Source: an uncultured Bacteroidales bacterium (lineage in GTDB: Bacteria; Bacteroidota; Bacteroidia; Bacteroidales; Paludibacteraceae). Taken from it: a stretch of DNA of 64,000 nucleotides. The DNA is taken from the NCBI GenBank assembly GCA_902780495.1, contig CACZFM010000008.1:32577-96576 (forward strand), given 5' to 3'. The translations under genes were made by a program, and so were the position numbers. Of this stretch, positions 53,304 to 61,308 are shown piece after piece. Under the pieces are notes generated by a model, which saw only the letters and a list, made by a program, of their open reading frames with translations, made no database searches and had not been told where the DNA came from. Each line of letters opens with the position of its first letter. Position 1 is the stretch's first letter.

Positions 53304-54113
53304 TCAGAATTCCAGGGTCATTTTTTCTTCCGCAAGAATCGTGTTTAGGAAGACGGTTTGTGCTTCTTTGAGGAAGATGCTGTGATCGTCTTCTCTTGAC
53401 GAGAAATGCCCGATGAGCAGTTTAGCGACTTTCGCCTTTTGTGCTATCAAAGCTGCTTGCCGCGCTGTGGAGTGCATCGTTGGTTTGCATCGGTCTGCCC
53501 ACTTTTCGGTAAACGTCGTTTCGTGGAACAAGAGGTCGACTCCTTCGATCTGTTCCGTTATTTGTTCGCGGTACATTGTGTCCGAACAATAGGCATAGCG
53601 TTTGCGGGTTTCGATATAGAACTCGCCCGTTTCGGCATTTTTCCGTCTATGATGCTCCAAGAACAGGAAACCACAGCAAGGCACTTTGTGTTTCAAGGGG
53701 ATTGTCTCCACACTTACCGTTCTATCCTCGAAGATTGTTTCGCGTTTGCGCGGGTTGATAGCGTGGAAAAGTACCTCGTATTTCATGTTTTGCAGATGGT
53801 ACTCCATCAGCGGCCGCATCAGTTTTTCGAGGTCTGGGTGTGCATAGATGTGCAAAGGTTGTGTTCGTCCCATCATATCGAAGGTGGTGAGCAGCCCGAT
53901 TAGTCCGAAGCAATGATCGCCGTGCAGATGGCTGATGAAGATGTTGTAAAGCCGTGCTGTTTTGATGCCGAGTTGGCGCATTTTGAGTTGCGTACCTTCT
54001 CCGCAGTCAATCAGAAAGGCTTTGTCCGAGAGGTTGAGTATTTGTCCCGCCGGACTGTTCTGAAAAGTGGGCAGTGCCGACCCGCAGCCTAATATGGTGA
54101 TTTTGCCTTCCAC
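53304..54113 (-). CDS. rnz: Ribonuclease Z
   Basis: 269 residues, GTG start at 54113 immediately after the upstream stop. Metallo-beta-lactamase motifs: ITILGCGSALPT, FLIDCGEGTQLKM, IFISHLHGDHCFGLIGLLTTF (zinc site HxHxDH), YAYCSDTMY (Asp), LLFHETTF, and KLLIGHFSSR (last His). It matures tRNA 3' ends by cutting after the discriminator base. This matters for the tRNA-Asp here, which lacks an encoded CCA. Last gene of the dnaN operon. Confidence 0.92.
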   Translation of the reverse strand: MEGKITILGCGSALPTFQNSPAGQILNLSDKAFLIDCGEGTQLKMRQLGIKTARLYNIFISHLHGDHCFGLIGLLTTFDMMGRTQPLHIYAHPDLEKLMRPLMEYHLQNMKYEVLFHAINPRKRETIFEDRTVSVETIPLKHKVPCCGFLFLEHHRRKNAETGEFYIETRKRYAYCSDTMYREQITEQIEGVDLLFHETTFTEKWADRCKPTMHSTARQAALIAQKAKVAKLLIGHFSSREDDHSIFLKEAQTVFLNTILAEEKMTLEF

Positions 54114-56099
54114 TTAGTTGATGCTCTGTATTCTTTGCAGCATTTTTTCGCCCAATGCCGTTTTGCGCTGTATGTGTTCCAGCACGGCTTTCACGAAGGA
54201 GTTGCTTTCGAAGTTGCCTCGTACCGACTCGAAGTCAGCTTGCCGTTCGCTGGCGTCTCCGTCCACTCCGAATCCCGTTTGGCTGTTGAGGTCGAACTCT
54301 TTGCGTGCGTCCTCGTACACCATTCTATCCAGACGAACGACAGCCTCTTGCCATTCGGCGATGGTTCGGCAGAGTTGGTCGATGGTGACATCGTCCACCG
54401 CACATCCCCACCATTTCTCCAGTTTGGCGAGTGCCCAGGTCCATTCGTAAGTGTAGTAGTTCTGATGCATCTCGACAAAGGCTTGTTGGATGGATTGGAG
54501 CGTTTCTTTTCCGTCTTCTACGCGGTCCAAGAGTCGTTGCACCTCTAAGCGCGGTGCAATGAGTCCCGCCATGTCTATCCACTCGCCCTGACCTTTTTCG
54601 GTGTCGGGTTTGAGGATACGGTGTATGTCTTCAATGGATGCGAACGATGCATTTTCCAGACGAGAAATCAGTGAGTTGCCGAGGAACTTGATGATACCAG
54701 TCTCATACAAGCGGATGCCGTGGCGAAGCGACGAGTTGCGGATTTTGCAGTTGTGATAACCGTAGACTTCCGTGTTCGTGCCGCTTATCTGCTGTATCTC
54801 CTGCAGAATCTCTCGTCCGCGCCACATCTTTTGTACGGTGTAAGGGGACAGCAGGTTATAGTTGATTTGGTCGATTATTTCAGGGTCTTTGCGCAGGTCG
54901 CGTTTGGGCCATTTCTGCGCGTCACGGATTGTTCCGACGGTACGCAGGTTGGCACCCGGCACGAGGAAAGTCTCGGAGTTGTTCTCTATCAGATATGAGA
55001 ACGGCATGTCGCTTGTGTCGGCGTGGCTGGTGTGACGTCCCATCACCAAGCTGAATGCTCCCACTTTGCTGGGCCACAGGAGGTAAGAGTCGGATGTGGT
55101 TTTGGAGCCGCGTTCGGCGATGCCTTGGTGAATTGGTCCCAGTTTGTACATGTGGTTCGACTGGTTGCTGCCCGAACCGGCGTTCAGGAATGAGAACATT
55201 CCGGCGATGAGCAGCGTGGACTTATGGTGTGTCACCGTGTAGGGTCCGGCAAAGATTGCAGCGGCTTCGCCGTGCATTCCTTGACAGTTGGCGAAAAAGA
55301 GTGACTCGCCTGCCGAATAGTGCTTGTCGAAGATACAGCCTTGCCCGACAAAACATTTGTCCACAATCGTCGAATCGCCTATCTCCACGCCCGATGAGAT
55401 GATGAACTCGGCGCATTTGACACCAGAGCCGAGTTTCACGGGCGCATGCTCGTTCGACATGATGGTTCCGTTTTTCAGGCGGGATACGCCTGTTATCTGC
55501 GCCCAACTTCCGATACGCACGTTTTTGATACTGCCTACATTCAAAATGCGCACGTGGTCGCCGATATCGCCCATCTCATCGGCTTGCGCTTCGGCGTAAG
55601 AATCTATCAGCTTGTCTACCGCCTCTATCATCTTCGGACGATGGCGGTATAGGGTCAGGATATATGCCAGCGATGCGGACAAATGGTCGAAAATAGGAAT
55701 CTCTCTGCCACCTCCTTCATTCATCACCGGCACGCGAATGCCGTTACCGAAGGTGGAGCGTCCGTCCACCAGAATAGCGTTCACGTTCTCGATGCACGTG
55801 TCATGTCCGATGCGGTAGTTGGCGATATAGTTGTGAATATTGCACAGGTAGCAGTCGTCGTCCACTTCCACATTATGCAATGTGGCGCGATAGATGCCGG
55901 AATGGAATTTCAAGCCGCCGGGCACTTCTATCTCGCGTGCGAAGACGCCCATCTTCACCGTACCCGAGAAGCGGGCATCGCTTACGTATGCGGGGTCGAA
56001 ACCATCTTTCACCAGCACGTTCTGCCAATTGTCTGCACGGCAGCCTTGACGTTCCAGTTGCTCGCGTTCGGCGGTTGTTAGTTGTCGGTAATCTTTCAT
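54114..56099 (-). CDS. DUF4954 family protein with left-handed beta-helix
   Basis: 661 residues. The N-terminus MKDYRQLTTAEREQLERQGC and hexapeptide-like repeats over about 60-300 (GLKFHSGIYRATLHNVEVDD, DHVRILNVGSIKNVRIGSWAQITGVSRLKNGTIMS, VGQGCIFDKHYSAGES) identify DUF4954. AGMFSFLNAGSGSNQSNHMYKLGP is a highly conserved family block. The fold resembles acyl- or nucleotidyl-transferase helices (UDP-GlcNAc pyrophosphorylase type), but no activity is established. Zero bp to rnz, zero to the exonuclease gene. Confidence 0.85.
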   Translation of the reverse strand: MKDYRQLTTAEREQLERQGCRADNWQNVLVKDGFDPAYVSDARFSGTVKMGVFAREIEVPGGLKFHSGIYRATLHNVEVDDDCYLCNIHNYIANYRIGHDTCIENVNAILVDGRSTFGNGIRVPVMNEGGGREIPIFDHLSASLAYILTLYRHRPKMIEAVDKLIDSYAEAQADEMGDIGDHVRILNVGSIKNVRIGSWAQITGVSRLKNGTIMSNEHAPVKLGSGVKCAEFIISSGVEIGDSTIVDKCFVGQGCIFDKHYSAGESLFFANCQGMHGEAAAIFAGPYTVTHHKSTLLIAGMFSFLNAGSGSNQSNHMYKLGPIHQGIAERGSKTTSDSYLLWPSKVGAFSLVMGRHTSHADTSDMPFSYLIENNSETFLVPGANLRTVGTIRDAQKWPKRDLRKDPEIIDQINYNLLSPYTVQKMWRGREILQEIQQISGTNTEVYGYHNCKIRNSSLRHGIRLYETGIIKFLGNSLISRLENASFASIEDIHRILKPDTEKGQGEWIDMAGLIAPRLEVQRLLDRVEDGKETLQSIQQAFVEMHQNYYTYEWTWALAKLEKWWGCAVDDVTIDQLCRTIAEWQEAVVRLDRMVYEDARKEFDLNSQTGFGVDGDASERQADFESVRGNFESNSFVKAVLEHIQRKTALGEKMLQRIQSIN

Positions 56100-56897
56100 T
56101 TAGTGGTTACGCATACTCAGGTAAACACGGGTGAACACGTTCTTTGTGTACTGCGGGAAGTCGCTGTTCATCAGCCATCCGTAGTAACCGGGATCGCGGC
56201 TTAGCACATCCTTTACACGCATTCCTCTGTATTTGCCGAAATTAAACACTTCTGCTCCGGTTGGGTCGTAACAAACCCGCCCTGCAAAGTCTGCATAGTT
56301 GTGTCCGTCCTGCACATAATCCGACAGTGCTTCCACCGTATCGGGCAGGTCGTCATAGCGTTCCAGTTGGGCCATCAGCACTTCGTATGCGGCTTTGGTG
56401 TCTGCATCTGCTGAGTGGGCATCCTCCAGGTTTTTGCCGCAATAGAACTTGTATGCGGCAGTCAGGTTACGTGGCTCGTGTCTCTGGAAGATGGTGAAAG
56501 CATCCACCATCGCTTTCCGTTTCAGGTCGATGTCTATACCGGCGCGCATCAGTTCTTCCGCCAGCAGGGGTACATCGAAATGGTTGCTGTTGTATCCCGC
56601 CAGGTCGGCATCGCGCAGCACGTCTGCCACTTCATGGGCTATCTCCTTGAAGGTCGGGCAGTCTTTCACGTCTTCGTCATGGATACCGTGTACCGAAGCG
56701 GCTTCTTCGGGAATATGCATCTGCACTTCCTCGGCACCGCTCATCATTGTCGGCTTGATACGGTAGGTCTTCGACTCGGACGAACCGTTCGGATAGACTT
56801 TGTAATAACTCAGTTCCACTACTCGATCCGTGCCGATATTCAGGCCTGTTGTCTCCAGGTCAAAGCACACCAGCGGCCTAGTCAGTTTCAGTTTCAT
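56100..56897 (-). CDS. DnaQ-like 3'-5' exonuclease
   Basis: 265 residues, DEDDh type: VCFDLETTGLNIGTDRVVEL (Asp/Glu pair), AGYNSNHFDVPLLAEEL (second Asp), LEDAHSADADTKAAYEVL (H-x4-D). A C-terminal extension VFNFGKYRGMRVKDVL and DPGYYGWLMNSDFPQYTK is a conserved substrate-contacting add-on found in Bacteroidota homologues. Beside dnaN, a proofreading or processing role at the fork is likely, though it is shorter than full epsilon or PolC-type proteins. Confidence 0.88.
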   Translation of the reverse strand: MKLKLTRPLVCFDLETTGLNIGTDRVVELSYYKVYPNGSSESKTYRIKPTMMSGAEEVQMHIPEEAASVHGIHDEDVKDCPTFKEIAHEVADVLRDADLAGYNSNHFDVPLLAEELMRAGIDIDLKRKAMVDAFTIFQRHEPRNLTAAYKFYCGKNLEDAHSADADTKAAYEVLMAQLERYDDLPDTVEALSDYVQDGHNYADFAGRVCYDPTGAEVFNFGKYRGMRVKDVLSRDPGYYGWLMNSDFPQYTKNVFTRVYLSMRNH

Positions 56898-56933
56898 GGT
56901 CTTGTCGGGTGTTGGTTATGCCGTCTCCGGTTG

Positions 56934-58055
56934 TTATTCTGACAGCAGCATCGGCATTAACAGCATCAACAAGCTTTCGTTCTCTTCGTCTTCAGTCGGA
57001 AGAATCAGTCCGGCACGGGCAGGGTCAGCCAGTTTCAGCATTACGTCGTCGCTGGTTACCACGCTCAGTATCTCAATCAGGAACGGAGCCTTGAAACCGA
57101 TTGCCATCGGGATGCCTGTGTATGAGCAGGCGATGGTCTCATCCGCACTGGTCGAGAAGTCGATGTCTTGTGCGGAGATATTCATGCGGTTGTCCTCAAC
57201 GGCCAGTTTCAGCAGACTGGTGCTGGTGTTGGCAAACACGCTCACACGTTTGCACGCGTTGATAATAGTCTGGCGGTCAACGGTAACTACGTTGGAGTTG
57301 TTCTGCGGAATAACGGCATCGTAGTTCGGGAAACGTCCTTCAATCTGACGACATACAATCTCGGTCCTTCCGAACGCAAAGCGTACGTTCTTTTCGCCGC
57401 AACGAATCTCCACATCGCCTTGTTCTTTACCCAACACGTTCTTCAGCAGTGTAGCAGGTTTCTTAGGCAGGATAAAGCCCATCGGTGTGGCGGTAGTGAT
57501 GGATTTGTTGATGTAGCGCACCAGGCGGTGTGCATCAGTGGCTACCATTGCCAGATGATCGGCCTGCAGGTCGAAGAAGATACCGTTCATTACAGGACGG
57601 AGTTCGTCATCAGCCGTGCAGAAAATGGTCTTGTTGATGGCATCCAGCAGAGTGCTTGCTTGCATCGCGAAGCCTGCGCCTTGTTCGGGCTGGGGCATTT
57701 CGGGATATTCATTGCCGTTGGAACCGACGAAACTATACACACCGTTTTCGGAAGTGATGTTCAGACCGAAGTTGTTGTCATCAATTTGGAATCCTAGAGG
57801 TTGCTCGGGGAACTCTTTTAGAGTGTCAAGCAGCAATTTGGAGGCGAACACCACCTTGCCCGAACCTTCGGCATTATCCACGTCCATCGAAGTGCGGATG
57901 GTTGTCTCGCCGTCCGATGCGGTCATCTCCAGGGTCGTTCCGTCCAGGCGGAACAGTACACCTTCCAGAATCTGCAGGCTGTTCTTCGGAGCGATTACGC
58001 GGCTTACGGCCTGCAACTGTGCAAACAGTTTTGAACTTGATACGTTGAATTTCAT
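56934..58055 (-). CDS. dnaN: DNA polymerase III beta subunit (sliding clamp)
   Basis: 373 residues, three clamp domains: MKFNVSSSKLFAQLQAVSRVIAPKNSLQILEGVL; VLPKKPATL-type segment FILPKKPATLLKNVL in the middle; C-terminal EILSVVTSDDVMLKLADPARAGLILPTED with final LLMPMLLSE. It encircles DNA and tethers polymerase III. First gene of the leftward operon dnaN-exonuclease-DUF4954-rnz, with promoter at 58111-58142 divergent from murI. Confidence 0.96.
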   Translation of the reverse strand: MKFNVSSSKLFAQLQAVSRVIAPKNSLQILEGVLFRLDGTTLEMTASDGETTIRTSMDVDNAEGSGKVVFASKLLLDTLKEFPEQPLGFQIDDNNFGLNITSENGVYSFVGSNGNEYPEMPQPEQGAGFAMQASTLLDAINKTIFCTADDELRPVMNGIFFDLQADHLAMVATDAHRLVRYINKSITTATPMGFILPKKPATLLKNVLGKEQGDVEIRCGEKNVRFAFGRTEIVCRQIEGRFPNYDAVIPQNNSNVVTVDRQTIINACKRVSVFANTSTSLLKLAVEDNRMNISAQDIDFSTSADETIACSYTGIPMAIGFKAPFLIEILSVVTSDDVMLKLADPARAGLILPTEDEENESLLMLLMPMLLSE

Positions 58056-58110
58056 AACTTTTTCGTTTATTTTGGGTTTTACATTTTTAGCCTATTTAGA
58101 AATCAGCGCG

Positions 58111-58142
58111 CAAAGTTACAAAAAAATATCGGAATATACAAA
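58111..58142 (-). promoter_or_regulatory. Promoter of the dnaN operon
   Basis: Minus strand TTTG (58139-58142), 20 nt, TAACTTTG (58111-58118). It is back-to-back with the murI promoter. Confidence 0.85.
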
Positions 58143-58177
58143 TTTTTCCGCCAAAAAGTGTAACTTTTTACCAATTA

Positions 58178-58209
58178 TTTGCATATTTCGCGGAAAAACA
58201 CTACCTTTG
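58178..58209 (+). promoter_or_regulatory. Promoter of murI
   Basis: TTTG (58178-58181), 20 nt, TACCTTTG (58202-58209). The murI GTG starts only 5 bp after the -7 box, about where transcription should begin. Confidence 0.85.
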
Positions 58210-58213
58210 CGCC

Positions 58214-59089
58214 GTGATTGGTGTTTTTGACAGCGGTTATGGAGGGCTTACTATCCTTGATAGTATCCGCCACGAATTGCCCGAATACGATTTCCTGTAT
58301 TTGGGTGACAATGCGCGTGCGCCGTACGGCACCCGTTCGTTCGAAGTCATCTATCAATATACCCTGCAGGCAGTACAATACTTGCTCCGTAGCGGTTGCC
58401 GGCTTGTTATCTTAGCTTGCAATACCGCATCTGCAAAAGCACTTCGCACCATTCAGCAGCATGATATTTGCCCCGAAACGCATCGCGTATTGGGGGTGAT
58501 TCGTCCCACGGTCGAAGCTGTTCCGGCGGTTACGAAAAATGGCCATATCGGTATTCTCGCAACCCCTGGTACGGTATCCTCCGGCAGTTATGTATTGGAG
58601 TTGGAAAAAGTCTTCGCCGATGTGAATAAGATGCAGAACTTCGGAACTTTGCATATCTCGCAGCAAGCATGTACACTTTGGGTGCCGCTTATCGAAAGTG
58701 GCGAATATCTCTCCGAAGGCTCTGATTGGTTTGTGGAGAAATACTTGCGCGAACTGTTGCGTCAAGACCCACAGATTGATACTATTTTGCTGGCCTGCAC
58801 GCACTATCCTTTGTTGTTGCCTAAAATCCGGCAGTCGCTTACCCGAATCCGGCAGGAGAATGGGAACGGACGGTTGCCCGAACTGGTCGCACAAGGGGAC
58901 ATTGTCGCCCGAAGCCTGCGTGATTATCTTTCGCGCCATCCGGAGATTGAGAACTCCTGTTCAAAGGGCGGTTCCTGCCGTTTTCTCACCACCGAATCGG
59001 CGGATAAGTTTGCTGCCTCTGCATCGGTTTTCCTGCAGTCGCCGCTTTTCCGCGAATCTCCGCTTGCTGCAGAACATATCGAATTATAA
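58214..59089 (+). CDS. murI: Glutamate racemase
   Basis: 292 codons from GTG 58214. The natural family N-terminus is IGVFDSGYGGLTIL, so no longer start is needed. The two catalytic Cys are in LVILACNTASAKAL and ILLACTHYPLLLPKI; RAPYGTRS and SSGSYVLEL are typical. It makes D-glutamate for peptidoglycan. There are only four bases between the -7 box and the start codon, so the transcript probably has no leader. It is followed 16 bp later by a lipoprotein gene. Confidence 0.93.
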   Translation: MIGVFDSGYGGLTILDSIRHELPEYDFLYLGDNARAPYGTRSFEVIYQYTLQAVQYLLRSGCRLVILACNTASAKALRTIQQHDICPETHRVLGVIRPTVEAVPAVTKNGHIGILATPGTVSSGSYVLELEKVFADVNKMQNFGTLHISQQACTLWVPLIESGEYLSEGSDWFVEKYLRELLRQDPQIDTILLACTHYPLLLPKIRQSLTRIRQENGNGRLPELVAQGDIVARSLRDYLSRHPEIENSCSKGGSCRFLTTESADKFAASASVFLQSPLFRESPLAAEHIEL

Positions 59090-59105
59090 ATCAAATAGAT
59101 AGAAC

Positions 59106-60044
59106 ATGAGAAAAACACTCCGTTTGGTTACTATGGCATTATTGATTGCCGCCAGCCTTGTCGCGTGCAAGAAGAAAAAAGAAGAAGTTTACATTGACCC
59201 CGAAGCCGGCAAACCTGCTCCCAAAGGCGCAGTCAAGGTCGGACGGTTCCATGTCGGAAACGGCGTGTTTGTGTGGTTCGCGCAAGGAAACTTGAAATAC
59301 CATCCCTATCATAATTCGTGGCAGTTTGCGGATAACCAGTATGATGTTATCGGGCAACCCAACGAGGAAGTCAAGTCGAACTATTTTGGCTGGATTGACC
59401 TTTTCGGATGGGGAACAGGCGTGAATCCGACGGAAACCTCTGTTTCGGACGTGGATTACCCCGATTTCAACGATTGGGGAGATAATATCATTACGAACGG
59501 TGGCAATCAACGTGGCTTGTGGCGTACGCTTTCGCACACGGAGTGGATTTACCTCTTGCGTGGCAGAAAGAACGCCTCCAACCTCTTCGGTGTGGCTACT
59601 ATCAAGGCTTCACCCGATGTCAAAGGCCTGGTGCTGTTGCCGGATAACTGGCACAAGCCGGAAAACAGCCATTTCGAACCGGCGGCTAATCACACCAAGC
59701 GTTGGGAGTTATGGGAAGTGAATAGTTATTACTACCACATTGAAGATACCTACCAATATAATGCCAATACGTACACCCTTAACGAATGGAAGGCGATGCA
59801 GGATAGTGGTGCGGTCTTTTTGCCCATTGCCGGCTATGCTATCCAAACAAATGAAGAATCTCCTTTGTCGTATCATGCGGACAAACATGAATATTGGTGT
59901 TCTTCTCCGGCGGATGACTTTGGTTATGCCCTCATTTGTGATGTTCGCACTGCGGATGAGGGCAATGAAGACGGAGCGGTATGGTATCTCTATCTCATGC
60001 CGAAGAGGAAGAAGTTCCGTCTTCCCGTTCGCCTTGTCCGGTAG
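59106..60044 (+). CDS. Bacteroidales surface-module lipoprotein
   Basis: 312 residues; MRKTLRLVTMALLIAASLVAC lipobox (Cys 21). The domain begins GRFHVGNGVFVWFAQGNLKYH and continues WQFADNQYDVIGQPN, GWIDLFGWGTGVNP, LSHTEWIYLLRGR, VLLPDNW, EYWCSSPADDFGYALICDVR and LPVRLVR. This series of blocks (F-x-QGNL, IDLFGW, EW-YLL-R, YWSS) defines a module repeated across secreted and surface proteins of Bacteroidales, related to FISUMP. The protein is about one module long. Function unknown. It probably shares the murI transcript. Confidence 0.75.
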   Translation: MRKTLRLVTMALLIAASLVACKKKKEEVYIDPEAGKPAPKGAVKVGRFHVGNGVFVWFAQGNLKYHPYHNSWQFADNQYDVIGQPNEEVKSNYFGWIDLFGWGTGVNPTETSVSDVDYPDFNDWGDNIITNGGNQRGLWRTLSHTEWIYLLRGRKNASNLFGVATIKASPDVKGLVLLPDNWHKPENSHFEPAANHTKRWELWEVNSYYYHIEDTYQYNANTYTLNEWKAMQDSGAVFLPIAGYAIQTNEESPLSYHADKHEYWCSSPADDFGYALICDVRTADEGNEDGAVWYLYLMPKRKKFRLPVRLVR

Positions 60045-60119
60045 TACTGGGTGTCATTTTGTTTGTATATTTGCCCTAAAACGTTTCATTTCCGGTCTGC
60101 TGTTAGACTCGGACGGTCA

Positions 60120-60174
60120 TTAGGTTATTATTAGGTTATTATTAGGCTATTATTAGGCTATTATTAGGTTATTC
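60120..60174. repeat. 11-bp tandem repeat array D, 5 copies of TTAGGYTATTA
   Basis: TTAGGTTATTA twice, TTAGGCTATTA twice, TTAGGTTATTC: the most regular of the arrays, in the same orientation as array C. It lies 75 bp after the lipoprotein stop in the 340-bp gene-free stretch 60045-60384. Confidence 0.95.
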
Positions 60175-60200
60175 AGCCGAGATGACCGTGAAGCGATTGA

Positions 60201-60282
60201 GCCGCACCGAAGAATGTCCGGTGGACATTTGAGGAGTAAGTGCGGCGCGCGAGTCCGAAGCAGCCTTCACTGCTGCAAGGAC
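60201..60282 (+). ncRNA. Candidate structured RNA or complex terminator
   Basis: Two nested structures. GCCGCAC (60201-60207) pairs with GTGCGGC (60240-60246) around a perfect inner hairpin AATGTCC/GGACATT (60213-60219/60223-60229). Next, GTCC (60253-60256) pairs with GGAC (60279-60282) around GCAGC/GCTGC (60260-60264/60272-60276), with a GAA/AA internal loop. No promoter directly precedes it. It could be a 3' structure of the upstream mRNA or an independent RNA. Confidence 0.4.
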
Positions 60283-60344
60283 ATCTACCTATCCCGTCCA
60301 CTTACATCAAAAAGCATATTCCGAACGCTTTTTTTTCTGTTTTA

Positions 60345-60376
60345 TTTGCATAATTCAAATAAAAGCAGTACCTTTG
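60345..60376 (+). promoter_or_regulatory. Promoter upstream of the M4-protease gene group
   Basis: TTTG (60345-60348), 20 nt, TACCTTTG (60369-60376). The first long gene starts about 150 nt downstream. Confidence 0.8.
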
Positions 60377-60384
60377 CAGCCGAA

Positions 60385-60447
60385 ATGGTGCAACAGCCTT
60401 ATCCGTCCGGTACGGACGTTAAACTCCCGCTGGTACCGACAGCGTAA
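60385..60447 (+). CDS. 20-residue leader ORF
   Basis: ATG at 60385, 8 bp after the -7 box, encodes MVQQPYPSGTDVKLPLVPTA then a stop. It contains the perfect hairpin CGTCCG-GTA-CGGACG (60404-60418). It may be a leader peptide for the genes that follow, or simply part of a structured leader. The stretch 60448-60527 after it holds another weak hairpin (AAAGGTGT/ACACTTT) and no other gene. Confidence 0.3.
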   Translation: MVQQPYPSGTDVKLPLVPTA

Positions 60448-60527
60448 AAAAGCGGTAACATAAAAGGTGTTTATGACACTTTAGCTTTGGCAATACAGAA
60501 TCTACTAAATTCAAAAACAATGTGGGT

Positions 60528-60902
60528 ATGAAAAAGTTTTTAATATCATTACTTCTTTTTATCTTCGTCTCTTCATCTGCTCATGCAGAGGGCGACTATA
60601 TTCAAACTTCGATGGATGACCATCGGTATGAAATGATTCAACTTGTTTATGGCGCCTATGCGTATAATATTAAATTTGATAAATGGACTGGAAATATATG
60701 GTTGTATACCAAAGATGGTTCTTCTGTTACCATGAGATCCCCTTCCGATGAACATGATTTAATTAATAAGCAATGTGTATACCAATTAATGAAGGGCAAT
60801 AAAGACTCCATCGAACGTTGCTTTGTCGTAAATACAGTAACAGGTGAAGTTTGGGAAGTTATCTTTTCAAAGGGGTATACAATAAGATATGAGAAAAAAT
60901 AA
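60528..60902 (+). CDS. Small exported protein, 124 residues
   Basis: ATG at 60528 gives MKKFLISLLLFIFVSSSAHA, a standard signal peptide. The mature 104 residues are beta-rich with aromatic pairs (MIQLVYGAYAYNIKFDKWTGNIWLYTKDGS, ERCFVVNTVTGEVWEVIF). Each of the two halves ends in a TG-x-[IV]-W strand, which suggests a duplicated beta unit of the kind seen in small periplasmic binding proteins. No lipobox. The region from here to 63878 is visibly more AT-rich than the rest of the window. Confidence 0.6.
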   Translation: MKKFLISLLLFIFVSSSAHAEGDYIQTSMDDHRYEMIQLVYGAYAYNIKFDKWTGNIWLYTKDGSSVTMRSPSDEHDLINKQCVYQLMKGNKDSIERCFVVNTVTGEVWEVIFSKGYTIRYEKK

Positions 60903-61308
60903 AGTTGTAGGTAAACGGGGGGGCGTGACAAATGGAATGCTTTATGTAGTAATAATTTTGCTATTTGCGGCATGCTCAACAAGCAAAGTCACTAAACCTT
61001 CACCTATCCAGAAAATACAATACGGGAGTGGTGGTGGCTTTGCTGGCAATGTCACGACATACACCCTCAAAGCAGATGGAACACTTTGGCTGCAAGAGAA
61101 GCAAATCGCCAAGTTATCTTGCGATGATTTAAGTTCGATACTTGAATTGGCAGAACAATTACCCAACGAAAACTATGTTCGACCGAGTAACACATACTAC
61201 TTTGTTCAAGTTATATTGAAAGACACAACATACTACTGGTCATGGAATGCTGGCAACTTACCTGATCCTAAAGTTACAGAATTATATATCAAACTCAATA
61301 AACGATGA
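60889..61308 (+). CDS. Small lipoprotein, 139 residues
   Basis: The frame opens at ATG 60889, overlapping the previous stop by 14 bp; an alternative start at 60937 (MLYVVIILLFAAC) would give a tighter lipoprotein signal with Cys at 13. The mature part contains IQYGSGGGFAGNVTTYTLKADGTLW, a pattern seen in small inhibitor-like lipoproteins. Coupled with the M4 protease gene by ATGA overlap, it could be an inhibitor or partner of that protease, but this is inference only. Confidence 0.55.
   Translation: MRKNKVVGKRGGVTNGMLYVVIILLFAACSTSKVTKPSPIQKIQYGSGGGFAGNVTTYTLKADGTLWLQEKQIAKLSCDDLSSILELAEQLPNENYVRPSNTYYFVQVILKDTTYYWSWNAGNLPDPKVTELYIKLNKR

Noticed and set aside
60214..60384. N-terminal extension of the mini-ORF ending at 60447
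   Set aside because: The frame crosses the hairpins and the promoter at 60345-60376, so it cannot be on the same transcript; only the ATG at 60385 is usable.
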